A stretch of 64,000 nucleotides of DNA from Muricoccus pecuniae (GTDB lineage Bacteria; Pseudomonadota; Alphaproteobacteria; Acetobacterales; Acetobacteraceae), in NCBI RefSeq assembly GCF_014199205.1, contig NZ_JACIJD010000002.1, positions 124,001-188,000 on the forward strand, given 5' to 3'. The number at the start of each line of letters is the position of its first letter. Within the stretch, counting starts at the first letter, position 1. Below are positions 7,956 to 15,835 of this stretch, in pieces. The notes under the pieces are model-generated. The model was given only the letters and a program-made list of their open reading frames with translations, searched no databases and was not told the origin of the DNA. The position numbers and the translations under genes were made by a program.

Positions 7956-9305
7956 CTGTCCGATCGTGACGCCCTCCTTGCCGTTAACCGCTTCGGCCTC
8001 GGCGCAGCGCCGGGCGAGCTGGAGCGGGCGCGGCGGGATGGGCGCGGCCATGTCGTCCGGCAGATCGAGGAAACCGTCGCTCCGGCAGGAGGGGAGCCCC
8101 TGCGCGGCACGGCCGAGGGGGTGGCGCTGATCGTCGAGCGGCGCCGCCTCGCCGATCTCCGCGGCGAGGCTCTCAGGCGGGGCGAGGCCGATCCGGGCGC
8201 TCCCCCCATCGATCCCGGCGCGCTGCTGGCGGAGGAACTCGATCTCGCCCTTCTCTCGGCGGTGCGCACGACCGCGCCGCTGACCGAGCGCCTCGCCCTC
8301 TACTGGATGGACCACTTCACCGCGGCGGGCGCGAATGCAGGTTTCCTGAACGGCGGCATGGAGCGGGAGGCGATCCGCCCGCGCATGCTCGGGCCTTTCC
8401 AGGAGCTGCTGGTGGCGGCCGCGCTGCATCCCTCCATGCTCTTCTATCTCGACAACCGGGCATCGGTCGGCCCGAACTCCCGGCTGGGCCGCAGCTCGCG
8501 CGGGCGCCGCGGGTTGAACGAGAATCTCGGGCGCGAGATCCTGGAGCTGCACACGCTGGGCGTGGATGGCGGCTACACGCAGGACGATGTCGTCGCCCTC
8601 GCATCCATGCTCACGGGCTGGACGGTCAGCCTGGACGAGCGGCCCTCGCAACCGGAGCGGGCCGGCTTCTTCCCCGATCGCCACGAGCCCGGGCCGAAGA
8701 CCCTGCTCGGCAAGACCTACGCGCAGGACGGGCCGGACCAGGCGGTCGCCGCGCTGACCGACCTCGCCCGCCATCCCGCCACCGCGCGCCATGTCACGCG
8801 CCGCATGGTCCGGCACTTCGTCGGGCACGGGCTGCCGGGACTGGAAGGACGGATGGCGGAGGTGTTCCGCCGCACCGGGGGCGATCTCGGCGCCGTCACG
8901 CGGGCGCTCGTCATGGATGACGAGGCCTGGGTGGCGCCCCGGAAGGTGAGGCCGCCGGTCGAGTTCCTCCTGGCCAGCGCGCGGCTGCTGGGCGGCCTTC
9001 CCCCGCGCCCCGCCCCCCGGGGGGCACTGAGTGCCATGGGGCAGCCCTTCTGGGGCGCGCCTTCCCCCAAGGGCTGGCCGACCGAGGACGATGCCTGGGC
9101 CGCGCCGGACGCGATCAAGACGCGGCTGGACTGGGCGGCGGACCTCGCGAGGCGCCTGCCGCCCGGGCTGGACGCCCGCGCGCTGCTCGACACCGCCTTC
9201 GGCCCCGCGGCCAGCGCCGAGACGCGCCGGGCGGTTGAGCGGGCCTCGGACGGAGGGCAGGCCCTCGTCCTTCTCCTCCTCTCCCCGGAGTTCCAGCGGC
9301 GATGA
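7956..9305 (+). CDS. DUF1800 family protein, start codon atypical or damaged
   Basis: A DUF1800 protein of about 449 residues. Family hallmarks are the N-terminal SDRDALLAVNRFGLGAAPGEL, the central TERLALYWMDHF, and LGREILELHTLGVDGGYTQDDV. The conserved N-terminus is encoded, but the frame is closed by a TGA at 7920-7922 and has no ATG, GTG or TTG before a GTG at 8121, deep in the domain. A CTG at 7956 lies seven bases after GGAG (7945-7948) and would start exactly at (M)SDRDALL; I use it. An ATG at 7943 is out of frame by one base. DUF1800 genes commonly pair with DUF1501 genes, as here; function is unknown, probably extracytoplasmic. Confidence 0.8.
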   Translation: MSDRDALLAVNRFGLGAAPGELERARRDGRGHVVRQIEETVAPAGGEPLRGTAEGVALIVERRRLADLRGEALRRGEADPGAPPIDPGALLAEELDLALLSAVRTTAPLTERLALYWMDHFTAAGANAGFLNGGMEREAIRPRMLGPFQELLVAAALHPSMLFYLDNRASVGPNSRLGRSSRGRRGLNENLGREILELHTLGVDGGYTQDDVVALASMLTGWTVSLDERPSQPERAGFFPDRHEPGPKTLLGKTYAQDGPDQAVAALTDLARHPATARHVTRRMVRHFVGHGLPGLEGRMAEVFRRTGGDLGAVTRALVMDDEAWVAPRKVRPPVEFLLASARLLGGLPPRPAPRGALSAMGQPFWGAPSPKGWPTEDDAWAAPDAIKTRLDWAADLARRLPPGLDARALLDTAFGPAASAETRRAVERASDGGQALVLLLLSPEFQRR

Positions 9306-10510
9306 GCGACCCCCTCGGGCACGGGCCGGTAATGCGCCGCGCCGTCCTCGGCGGCCTCGGCGCCCTCTTCGCCTGGCCCTACGCGCCCCGCCTCGCCCGC
9401 GCGGCGGGGCGCGACCCGCGGCTGCTGGTGGTGATCCTGCGCGGCGGGCTGGACGGCATCTCCATGCTGCAGCCCGTGGGCGACCCCGCCTTCGCGGCGC
9501 TGCGGGGGGCGGATGCCGGCGAGTCCGTGCCGCTCGATCCCCTTTTCGCCCTGCACGGGAACATGCCGAAGCTCCTGGCCATGTTCCGCGAGGGCGAGGC
9601 GCTCGCCCTGCACGCGGCCCACACCCCCTATCGCGGGCGCTCCCACTTCGATGGGCAGGACGTGCTGGAGAGCGGCCTGCCGCGCGTGACCACGGGGGAG
9701 CGGACGGGCTGGCTGAACCGCGCGCTCACCCTGCTGCCGCGCGGCGAGCGCGTGGCGCCGCCCAGGGGGCTGGCCGTCGCGCCGGTGGTGCCCGTGATCA
9801 TGCAGGGGCCGGCGCCGGTGGAGACCTGGCAGCTCCAGCGCTTTCGCCTCGCCGAGGAGGAGCTGGTCGCCCGGCTCCTCGACCTCTACGAGGCGCGCGA
9901 CCCCGTGCTGGCGGAGGCGCTGCGGAGCGGCGCGATGCTGGACAATTTCCTGCGGGAGAGGCCGCCCGGGCCGCCTGGCCAGCGGGTGCCGGGCCGCCCG
10001 GACTTCGTCACCGACGCCGCCGCGGCCGCGCGCATCATGGCGCGGGCCGATGGCCCACGCGTGGCGGCGCTTGGCCTCAATGGCTGGGATACCCATGCCG
10101 GCCAGGGGACGGCGCGGGGCGGGTTGGCGAACCGGCTGGGCGCGCTGGACGACGCGCTGGGCGCGCTGCGCGAGGGCCTGGGCCCCGTCTGGTCCGACAC
10201 GGTGGTGGCGGTGGTGACGGAATTCGGCCGCACCGCCCGGCTGAACGGCACGGGCGGCACGGATCACGGCATGGCCACCGCCGCGCTGGTGCTGGGCGGG
10301 CGGCTCACGGGCGGCCGCGTGCTGGCGGACTGGCCCGGCCTCGCGCCGCACGAGCTGAACGAGGGCCGTGACCTCCGCCCCACCACCGACCTGCGCGCGG
10401 TGCTGGCGGGAGTGCTGGCGGAGCACCTTCACCTCCCCGCCGCGGCGATCGGGGAGGTGTTCCCGGACAGCGTTCCGGTGCGCCCCTTCACCGGCCTGAT
10501 CCGGGCCTGA
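9302..10510 (+). CDS. DUF1501 family exported protein
   Basis: A 402-residue DUF1501 protein. Its start overlaps the DUF1800 stop (ATGA), giving a coupled pair. The N-terminus has a twin-arginine-like signal (MRRAVLGGLGALFAWP followed by ARAAG), so export in folded form is plausible. Family landmarks include VVILRGGLDGISMLQPVGDP, HAAHTPYRGRSHFDGQDVLESG, GWDTHAGQG and TEFGRTARLNGTGGTDHG, which resemble the metal-binding positions of alkaline-phosphatase/sulfatase-fold enzymes. The biochemical role of the DUF1800-DUF1501 pair is not established; the two occur together widely in Proteobacteria and Planctomycetes. Residue conservation suggests the gene is intact. Confidence 0.88.
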   Translation: MSDPLGHGPVMRRAVLGGLGALFAWPYAPRLARAAGRDPRLLVVILRGGLDGISMLQPVGDPAFAALRGADAGESVPLDPLFALHGNMPKLLAMFREGEALALHAAHTPYRGRSHFDGQDVLESGLPRVTTGERTGWLNRALTLLPRGERVAPPRGLAVAPVVPVIMQGPAPVETWQLQRFRLAEEELVARLLDLYEARDPVLAEALRSGAMLDNFLRERPPGPPGQRVPGRPDFVTDAAAAARIMARADGPRVAALGLNGWDTHAGQGTARGGLANRLGALDDALGALREGLGPVWSDTVVAVVTEFGRTARLNGTGGTDHGMATAALVLGGRLTGGRVLADWPGLAPHELNEGRDLRPTTDLRAVLAGVLAEHLHLPAAAIGEVFPDSVPVRPFTGLIRA

Positions 10511-10561
10511 CGGGAGCGGAACCCCTTCAGGCCATGCCTGTAACAGGCCGGCGATTACGGC

Positions 10562-10591
10562 TTGGAGAACGAAACCGACCCGGCTTATGCT
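10562..10591 (+). promoter_or_regulatory. Candidate sigma-70-type promoter before the DUF1194 gene
   Basis: TTGGAG (10562-10567) and TTATGC (10585-10590) are separated by 17 bases, about 100 bases upstream of the DUF1194 start. A small palindrome, GCCTGT-A-ACAGGC, lies just upstream at 10536-10548 and could be an operator. The match is moderate and based on sequence only. Confidence 0.35.
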
Positions 10592-10686
10592 GCGCTGCAC
10601 AATAAGCTGCCCCTCGCGGGGTGGCACCCGCCTGGAGGGGCGGGCAAGAACAGCCGGCCACGGCCCATCCAGAAGGATCGGGACCG

Positions 10687-11460
10687 ATGCAGCGTCGCCA
10701 ACTTCTGCGCCTCTCCGGCGCCGGGGTGCTCAGCGCCCCCTTCGTCATCAGCACCTCCGGGGCCGCCCGCGCGGCCGGGCCCGAGCCGGTGGATGTCGAA
10801 CTCGTCCTCGCCGTCGATGTCAGCCGCTCCATCGATGCCGAGGAGCACGAGACGCAGATGCGCGGCTACGCCTCCGCCTTCCGGGACCCGGAGGTGCTCC
10901 GCTCCATCCGGGGCGGGGAGATCGGCGCCATCTCCTGCACCCTCTTCACCTGGTCGGATTCCGACAGCCAGGAGGATCTCGTCCCCTGGATGCGGATCGC
11001 GGACGAGGCCTCGGCCGAGCGCTTCGCCGCCGCCATCGACGCCGCCCCGCGCCGGATCCTCAGCTACACCTCCATCTCCGGGGCGATGGAGCACGCGCTG
11101 CGCCGCTACGGGGGGAGCCCCTATGAGGGCACCCGCCGCGTGCTCGACATCTCCGGGGACGGGATGAACAACTCCGGCCGCCGCCTGAACGGCGTGCGGG
11201 CGGCGATGCTGGAGGAGGGGATCGTCGTGAACGGGCTCGCCGTGCTCGACCGCGCGCCCGGCCCGGCCAACGGCACCGTCGCACTGGAGGACTACTACCG
11301 GGATGAGGTGATCGGCGGCCCCGGCGCCTTCCTCGTGGTCGCCGATGGCTTCGCCGCCTTCGACCGCGCCGTGCGCCGCAAGATCGCGCGGGAGGTCGCC
11401 TCGGCGGGGGAGAGGACGCGCTTCGCCGGCCTGCCGGTGGTGGACCGGGTGGCGGCCTGA
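10687..11460 (+). CDS. DUF1194 (von Willebrand factor A-like) exported protein
   Basis: A 257-residue protein beginning MQRRQLLRLSGAGVLSAPF, a twin-arginine-like signal ending near ARAAG. The mature part is DUF1194, a von Willebrand A-type fold: the metal-ion-dependent adhesion motif DVSRS appears in VLAVDVSRSIDAEE, with TSISGAMEHAL and DISGDGMNNSG later supplying the other loop residues. Such proteins are thought to bind divalent metal and a partner protein in the periplasm; no enzyme role is known. An open frame extends 22 codons upstream, but the RR signal and the ATG at 10687 decide the start. It follows the DUF1501 gene by 176 bases, probably with its own promoter. Confidence 0.87.
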   Translation: MQRRQLLRLSGAGVLSAPFVISTSGAARAAGPEPVDVELVLAVDVSRSIDAEEHETQMRGYASAFRDPEVLRSIRGGEIGAISCTLFTWSDSDSQEDLVPWMRIADEASAERFAAAIDAAPRRILSYTSISGAMEHALRRYGGSPYEGTRRVLDISGDGMNNSGRRLNGVRAAMLEEGIVVNGLAVLDRAPGPANGTVALEDYYRDEVIGGPGAFLVVADGFAAFDRAVRRKIAREVASAGERTRFAGLPVVDRVAA

Positions 11461-11505
11461 GCAAGTAAGCCTTCCTCCCGCCCGCGACATGCGTTAGCCA
11501 CGCGC

Positions 11506-11757
11506 ATGGCCCGCCTGACGATCGTTTCCACCCGCGACTACCGCCAGCACGTCCTCGAGATCGAGGAGCGCGGCAACGGCACCTGTTCCGTGGTGGTGCA
11601 CCCGCCCGCGCGGCTGGGGCGGCCCCGGCTGGTCGAGCCCGCCAACGGCGCCACCCTGCTGATCGACCTCGTGAACCAGGCGAAGGCGGAGATCGACGAG
11701 GTGATGGGGCCGAAGCCCCCGCCGCGCCGCCCGCCCATGCGCCGCCGCTTCGGCTAG
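11506..11757 (+). CDS. Small conserved-looking hypothetical protein
   Basis: An 83-residue soluble protein starting MARLTIVSTRDYRQHVLEIE. It has an N-terminal beta-strand-rich half (VLEIEERGNGTCSVVVHPP) and a helix (LLIDLVNQAKAEIDEVMG), then a Pro/Arg tail. I do not recognise a named family. It starts 45 bases after the DUF1194 stop and has coding-like codon usage with strong third-position GC, so I take it as real. It faces the 2-hydroxyacid dehydrogenase gene tail to tail with only eight bases between. Confidence 0.6.
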   Translation: MARLTIVSTRDYRQHVLEIEERGNGTCSVVVHPPARLGRPRLVEPANGATLLIDLVNQAKAEIDEVMGPKPPPRRPPMRRRFG

Positions 11758-11765
11758 GCCGGGCC

Positions 11766-12731
11766 CTAAACGGGATCGGGCGCGGGGCGGCCCGCCAGCA
11801 CGGCGGCCACGTTGTCCAGCGCCCGGAAGCCCATGGCGTCGCGCGTCTCGACGGTCGCGCTGGCCGTGTGGGGCGTCAGGAACACGTTGGGCAGCTCCGC
11901 CAGCCGCGTGTCGAAATCCGGTTCCTTCCTGAACACGTCGAGCCCGGCGGCGAAGAGCTGGCCGGACTTCAGCGCCTCGATCAGCGCGTCCTCGTCCACC
12001 AGCGAGCCGCGCGCGGTGTTCACGAAGACGGCGGCGCGCGGCAGCAGGCCGAAGGTCTCCGGGGTCATGAGCACCCCCGCTTCGCCGCCGGGCAGGTGGA
12101 GGGAGAGGACCTGGCTGCGCGGCAGCATCTCGCGCAGGTCCTCCACGTACTCCGCCCCCATCTCCAGCTCGGGCGGCAGGCGGCGGCGGTTGTGGTAGAG
12201 GATCGTCATCCCGAAGCCGCGCGCCCGCTGCGCCATGGCCTGCCCGATCCGCCCCATGCCGACGATGCCGAGCGTCTTGCCGCTGGGCTGGATGCCGAGC
12301 TTGTCCGGCATGCCGAAGCCCTGGCGCCACCCGGCCCGCATGATCGCCTCGTACTCATGGGCGCGGCGGCAGGCGCAGAGCAGGAGCATGAAGGCGAGGT
12401 CGGCGGTCGAGTCCGTCAGCACGTCCGGCGTGTTGGTCACGATCACCCCGGCCGCCTTGCAGGCCGCGGCGTCCATGTGGTCGTAGCCGACGCTGGTATT
12501 GGCCACGAGCTTCAGGCTCGGCGGCAGCTTCGCGGCATGGGCGGCGGTGAGGCGGACCTTCGGCCCCGTCACCACCGCGGCTAGGCCCTTCTCCGCCACC
12601 ACGGCCAGGGCTTCCTCCGCGTCCATGTCGTGGTCGGCGAGGATAGCGCCGAACTCCCGCTGCGCGCGCTCCGCCACCGCCGCTGGCACGCGCCGGGCCA
12701 CCAGCACGCCGCCCCCTGCCGTTCCGCTCAC
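11766..12731 (-). CDS. D-2-hydroxyacid dehydrogenase (glyoxylate/hydroxypyruvate reductase type)
   Basis: A 321-residue NAD(P)-dependent dehydrogenase of the D-isomer-specific 2-hydroxyacid family. The substrate-binding N-terminal domain carries NTSVGYDHMDAAACKAAG, the Rossmann motif is GIVGMGRIGQAMA near residue 155, and the catalytic Arg, Glu and His lie in NTARGSLVDEDAL, DVFRKEPDFD and LTPHTASAT. This layout is typical for glyoxylate or hydroxypyruvate reductases (GhrB/D-glycerate dehydrogenase type) acting in the cytoplasm. The exact 2-ketoacid is not determinable. It shares the minus strand with ygfZ upstream, but about 110 bases separate them, so co-transcription is uncertain. Confidence 0.9.
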   Translation of the reverse strand: MSGTAGGGVLVARRVPAAVAERAQREFGAILADHDMDAEEALAVVAEKGLAAVVTGPKVRLTAAHAAKLPPSLKLVANTSVGYDHMDAAACKAAGVIVTNTPDVLTDSTADLAFMLLLCACRRAHEYEAIMRAGWRQGFGMPDKLGIQPSGKTLGIVGMGRIGQAMAQRARGFGMTILYHNRRRLPPELEMGAEYVEDLREMLPRSQVLSLHLPGGEAGVLMTPETFGLLPRAAVFVNTARGSLVDEDALIEALKSGQLFAAGLDVFRKEPDFDTRLAELPNVFLTPHTASATVETRDAMGFRALDNVAAVLAGRPAPDPV

Positions 12732-12838
12732 ACCCGATCCCCCCGCATCCGTTCAAGCGGCGGCGATCCTGCCCCCGATGACGCCGGGGCGCCAGCGGGG
12801 GGAGGAGCGGGAGGGCGGGGCGGCCGCGCGCCCGGCGC

Positions 12839-13657
12839 TCAGGCGGCCGGGGCGGGCAGGCGCATCCAGGCGGGGATGGCGGGCCGCAGCACCGCCTCCC
12901 CACAGGCAAGGAGGGGAGCGCGCGCCGCCTCCAGCCGCAGCAGGGAGAGGCCGCGCCCGTCGCGGCCCGAGCGCATCTCTCCCACTTCCGCGCCGTCCAG
13001 GGTCACGGGGGTGCCGCGCGGCGGGAGGGGACCCTCCACCGCCACCGGCACCAGCCGGCGCTTGAGCAGCCCGCGGTAGCGGGTGCGCGCCGTCAGTTCC
13101 TGGCCCATGTAGCAGCCCTTGTCCCAGGCGATGCCGTGCAGCTCGTCGAAGCCCGCCTCCAGCAGCACGGTCTTGTCGCGGTCGAGGTCCCGCACCCCGT
13201 CGGGCAGGCCGAGCTCCAGCCGGTGGCGGTCGTAATCCGCGGGATCGCCGTCCAGCGCCGTGCCGTAGACCCGCCAGCCCGCCGCCTCCAGCCGGGGATC
13301 GCGGCGGACGAGGGAGGCCATGGGCGGCTCCTCTCCCCAGACCGCGCCGACCGCGACCTCCCCGGAGCGGTCCGCGAGCACGACCTTCGAGCGAAGCCGG
13401 AAGCGGGAGAGCCGCTCCACCACCATCGGCGCGTCCTCCCGCGGGAGGTCGAGCAGGATCGCCTCGGGCGCGAGGGCAGGGGCCTCGAAGGCGAGGAAGT
13501 CGCTGATCCACTTGCCCTGGGGCGAGAGCAGCGCCGCCCAGGCGGCACCGGTTCCGAGGGTGGCCACGTCGTTGGAGACGAGGCCCTGGAGGAAGGTCGC
13601 GCGGTCCGGGCCGGAAACCTCGACAAGGCCGCGATCGGGGAGGGGGGCGCTGGGCAT
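12839..13657 (-). CDS. ygfZ: Folate-binding YgfZ/GcvT-like protein
   Basis: A 272-residue YgfZ-family protein that helps assemble or repair iron-sulfur proteins using folate. The family signature KGCYMGQE is present in WDKGCYMGQELTART, with the conserved Cys. The N-terminus RGLVEVSGPDRATFLQGLVSND is the standard GcvT-like start. The open frame begins 14 codons earlier, but MPSAPLPDRG at 13657 matches the usual family start better. The gene is divergent from the GT9 gene, 83 bases away, so both promoters must fit in that gap. Length is on the short side but complete. Confidence 0.9.
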   Translation of the reverse strand: MPSAPLPDRGLVEVSGPDRATFLQGLVSNDVATLGTGAAWAALLSPQGKWISDFLAFEAPALAPEAILLDLPREDAPMVVERLSRFRLRSKVVLADRSGEVAVGAVWGEEPPMASLVRRDPRLEAAGWRVYGTALDGDPADYDRHRLELGLPDGVRDLDRDKTVLLEAGFDELHGIAWDKGCYMGQELTARTRYRGLLKRRLVPVAVEGPLPPRGTPVTLDGAEVGEMRSGRDGRGLSLLRLEAARAPLLACGEAVLRPAIPAWMRLPAPAA

Positions 13658-13740
13658 GGCGGGGAGATCGGGCGCCGCCCGCCCGCCCGCAAGCGCCATC
13701 TGGCCCCGTTCCCGCCGAGGCGTGCTACAAGGCGCCGCCC

Positions 13741-14646
13741 ATGCGGATCCTCTTCGTCACCTCCACCCGGATCGGCGACGCCGTGCTCTCCACCGGCCTG
13801 CTCGATCACCTCATCCGCACCCATCCGGGCGCGCGGATCACGATCGCCTGCGGCCCCGTGGCCGAGGGCGTCTTCGCGCGCATGCCGGGGCGGGAACGCA
13901 CCATCGTGGTGGCGAAGCGGCCCTTCTCGGCCCACTGGCTCAGCCTATGGGCCGAGGTGGCGACCACCTTCTGGGACCTGGTGGTGGACCTCCGGGGATC
14001 GGCGCTGGCCTATCTCGTGCCCGCGCGCCGGCGTGCGGTGATGCGGGGCGGGCGGCGGCCCGGGCACCGGATCGGCCATATCGCGGGGGTGCTGCGGCTG
14101 GACCCGCCGCCGCCGCCCGTCGCCTGGTTCGCGCTCGAGGATGCGGCGCGGGTCGCGGCCCTGCTGGGGGAGGACCGCCCGATCCTCGCCCTCGGCCCCA
14201 CCGCCAACTGGTCGGGCAAGGTCTGGCCGGCCGAGCGCTTCGTGGCCCTCGCCCGCGCCCTTACCGCGCCCGGCGGGGCGCTGGCGGGGGCGCGCCCCGT
14301 GCTGCTCGGCGGCCCCGGCGAGGCGGAGCGGGCCATGGCCGCGCCGGTCGTCGCCGGCCTGCCGGAGGCGCTGGACCTCGTCGGGCAGCTCTCCCTGCCG
14401 GAAGCGGCGGCGCTGCTGGCCCGCGCGCGGCTCTTCGTGGGCAATGACTCCGGGCTGATGCACCTCTCCGCCGCGACGGGGTCGCCCACCCTCGGCCTGT
14501 TCGGGCCGACGCCGGCCGGGGAGTACGCGCCGGTCGGCCGGGCGGCCCGCGCCGTGGTGGCGGCGGGCGGCAGCATGGACGGGCTGTCCGTCGCGCAGGC
14601 GCTCGACGCCCTGCGCCCCATGCTGCCCGCCGAGGTGGCGGCGTGA
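13741..14646 (+). CDS. Glycosyltransferase family 9 (heptosyltransferase-like)
   Basis: A 301-residue GT9 protein. The N-terminal MRILFVTSTRIGDAVLSTGL is the classic GT9/heptosyltransferase opening (R-IGD), and the donor-binding part contains GPTANWSGKVWPAERF and later ARLFVGNDSGLMHLSAATGSPTLGLFGPT. It would transfer a sugar, probably a heptose or related sugar, onto lipopolysaccharide core or another glycan at the inner face of the membrane. It leads a plus-strand cluster with a GT4 gene 40 bases downstream and an O-antigen-ligase-like gene facing them, so a role in surface polysaccharide assembly is supported by context. Confidence 0.9.
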   Translation: MRILFVTSTRIGDAVLSTGLLDHLIRTHPGARITIACGPVAEGVFARMPGRERTIVVAKRPFSAHWLSLWAEVATTFWDLVVDLRGSALAYLVPARRRAVMRGGRRPGHRIGHIAGVLRLDPPPPPVAWFALEDAARVAALLGEDRPILALGPTANWSGKVWPAERFVALARALTAPGGALAGARPVLLGGPGEAERAMAAPVVAGLPEALDLVGQLSLPEAAALLARARLFVGNDSGLMHLSAATGSPTLGLFGPTPAGEYAPVGRAARAVVAAGGSMDGLSVAQALDALRPMLPAEVAA

Positions 14647-14686
14647 TGCTGCGCCGTCCCGCCTCCCCCGGCGGCGTGACCGGCCG

Positions 14687-15835
14687 ATGATCCTGCTGCT
14701 GACCCAGAACTTCCCCCCGGACCCCGGCGGGATCGAGGCCCTGATGGGCGAGATGGCCGAGCAGCTGGTCGCGAGCGGCCGGACCGTGCTGGTGCTGGCC
14801 GACCATATCCGGGGCCGGGGCCTCTCCGAGCCCTCCTGGCCGGCTGGCATGGGGCTTCGCCGCTTCGGCGGCCCGCGCCCGATCCGCCGGTTCCGCAAGG
14901 CCCTGGCCGCACGGCGCGTCCTCGCCGGGCACCCGGTCCAGGGCGTGATCGCGGACAGCTGGAAGAGCCTCGAGCTCCTGCCGCGCCCTGATGTGCCGAC
15001 CCTCGTCCTGGCGCATGGCAGCGAGTTTCCGCCGGCGGCCAGCGCCCGCAAGGCGCGGCGGATCGGGGCCGCGCTGGGCAAGGCGACGGCCATCGCCGCC
15101 AACTCCGGATTCACGGCGGGGTTGATGGGCCCCTACCTTCCCCAGGACGCGGTGCGGCCGGTGGTGATCCACCTGCCGGTCGCCCCGCAGCCTGCCCCGG
15201 ACGAGGAGGCGCGCCGTTGGGCCGAGGGCTTCCTGGGCGGGGCGGGACCCGTCCTGCTGACCGTGGCGCGGCTGGAGCCCCGCAAGGGGATCGACTCCGT
15301 CCTCCGCGCGCTCCCGGCCCTGGCCGGCCGCCATCCCGGCCTCCGCTACGTCGTCGCCGGGGGCGGCGAGGACGAAACGCGCCTGCGCCGCCTTGCCCGG
15401 GAGCTGGGGGTGGAGGAGCGGGTCCGCTTCCTCGGGCGGGTCGTGGACAGGAATTTGAAGGCGGCCCTCTACGCGGGGGCGGACCTTTTCGCGATGCCCT
15501 CCCGCCGGGAGGGCGCCTCGGTGGAGGGCTTCGGCCTCGTCTACCTGGAGGCCGCCTGGCACGGCCTGCCCGCGGTCGCGGGGAGCGATGGCGGTGCGGC
15601 GGAGGCCGTGCTGGACGGCGAGACCGGCCTCGTCTGCGACGGCGCCGATGACGGGGCGGTGGCGGCGGCCCTCGCCCGCCTCCTGGACGATCTCCCCCTC
15701 CGCCGGCGGATGGGCGAGGCCGCGGCGCGCCGCGTGCGGAGCGGCTTCGGCTGGGAGACCGTCCTTCCCCGCTATCTCACCCTGCTGGAGGGGCAGCCCG
15801 CCCGCGGTGAAGGACCCCGAGCAGCTCCCCGATGA
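14687..15835 (+). CDS. Glycosyltransferase family 4
   Basis: A 382-residue GT-B-fold glycosyltransferase. The N-terminal acceptor domain begins MILLLTQNFPPDPGGIEALM with the G-G-I/E loop; the C-terminal donor domain has LLTVARLEPRKGIDSVLRAL, LYAGADLFAMPSRREGASVEGFGLVYLEA (E-X7-E type) and a glycine-rich GSDGGAAEAVLDGETGLV. It most likely adds a hexose from a nucleotide sugar to a growing lipid-linked glycan. Its last 59 bases overlap the tail of the O-antigen-ligase-like gene on the other strand. It is 40 bases from the GT9 gene and probably co-transcribed with it. Confidence 0.9.
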   Translation: MILLLTQNFPPDPGGIEALMGEMAEQLVASGRTVLVLADHIRGRGLSEPSWPAGMGLRRFGGPRPIRRFRKALAARRVLAGHPVQGVIADSWKSLELLPRPDVPTLVLAHGSEFPPAASARKARRIGAALGKATAIAANSGFTAGLMGPYLPQDAVRPVVIHLPVAPQPAPDEEARRWAEGFLGGAGPVLLTVARLEPRKGIDSVLRALPALAGRHPGLRYVVAGGGEDETRLRRLARELGVEERVRFLGRVVDRNLKAALYAGADLFAMPSRREGASVEGFGLVYLEAAWHGLPAVAGSDGGAAEAVLDGETGLVCDGADDGAVAAALARLLDDLPLRRRMGEAAARRVRSGFGWETVLPRYLTLLEGQPARGEGPRAAPR

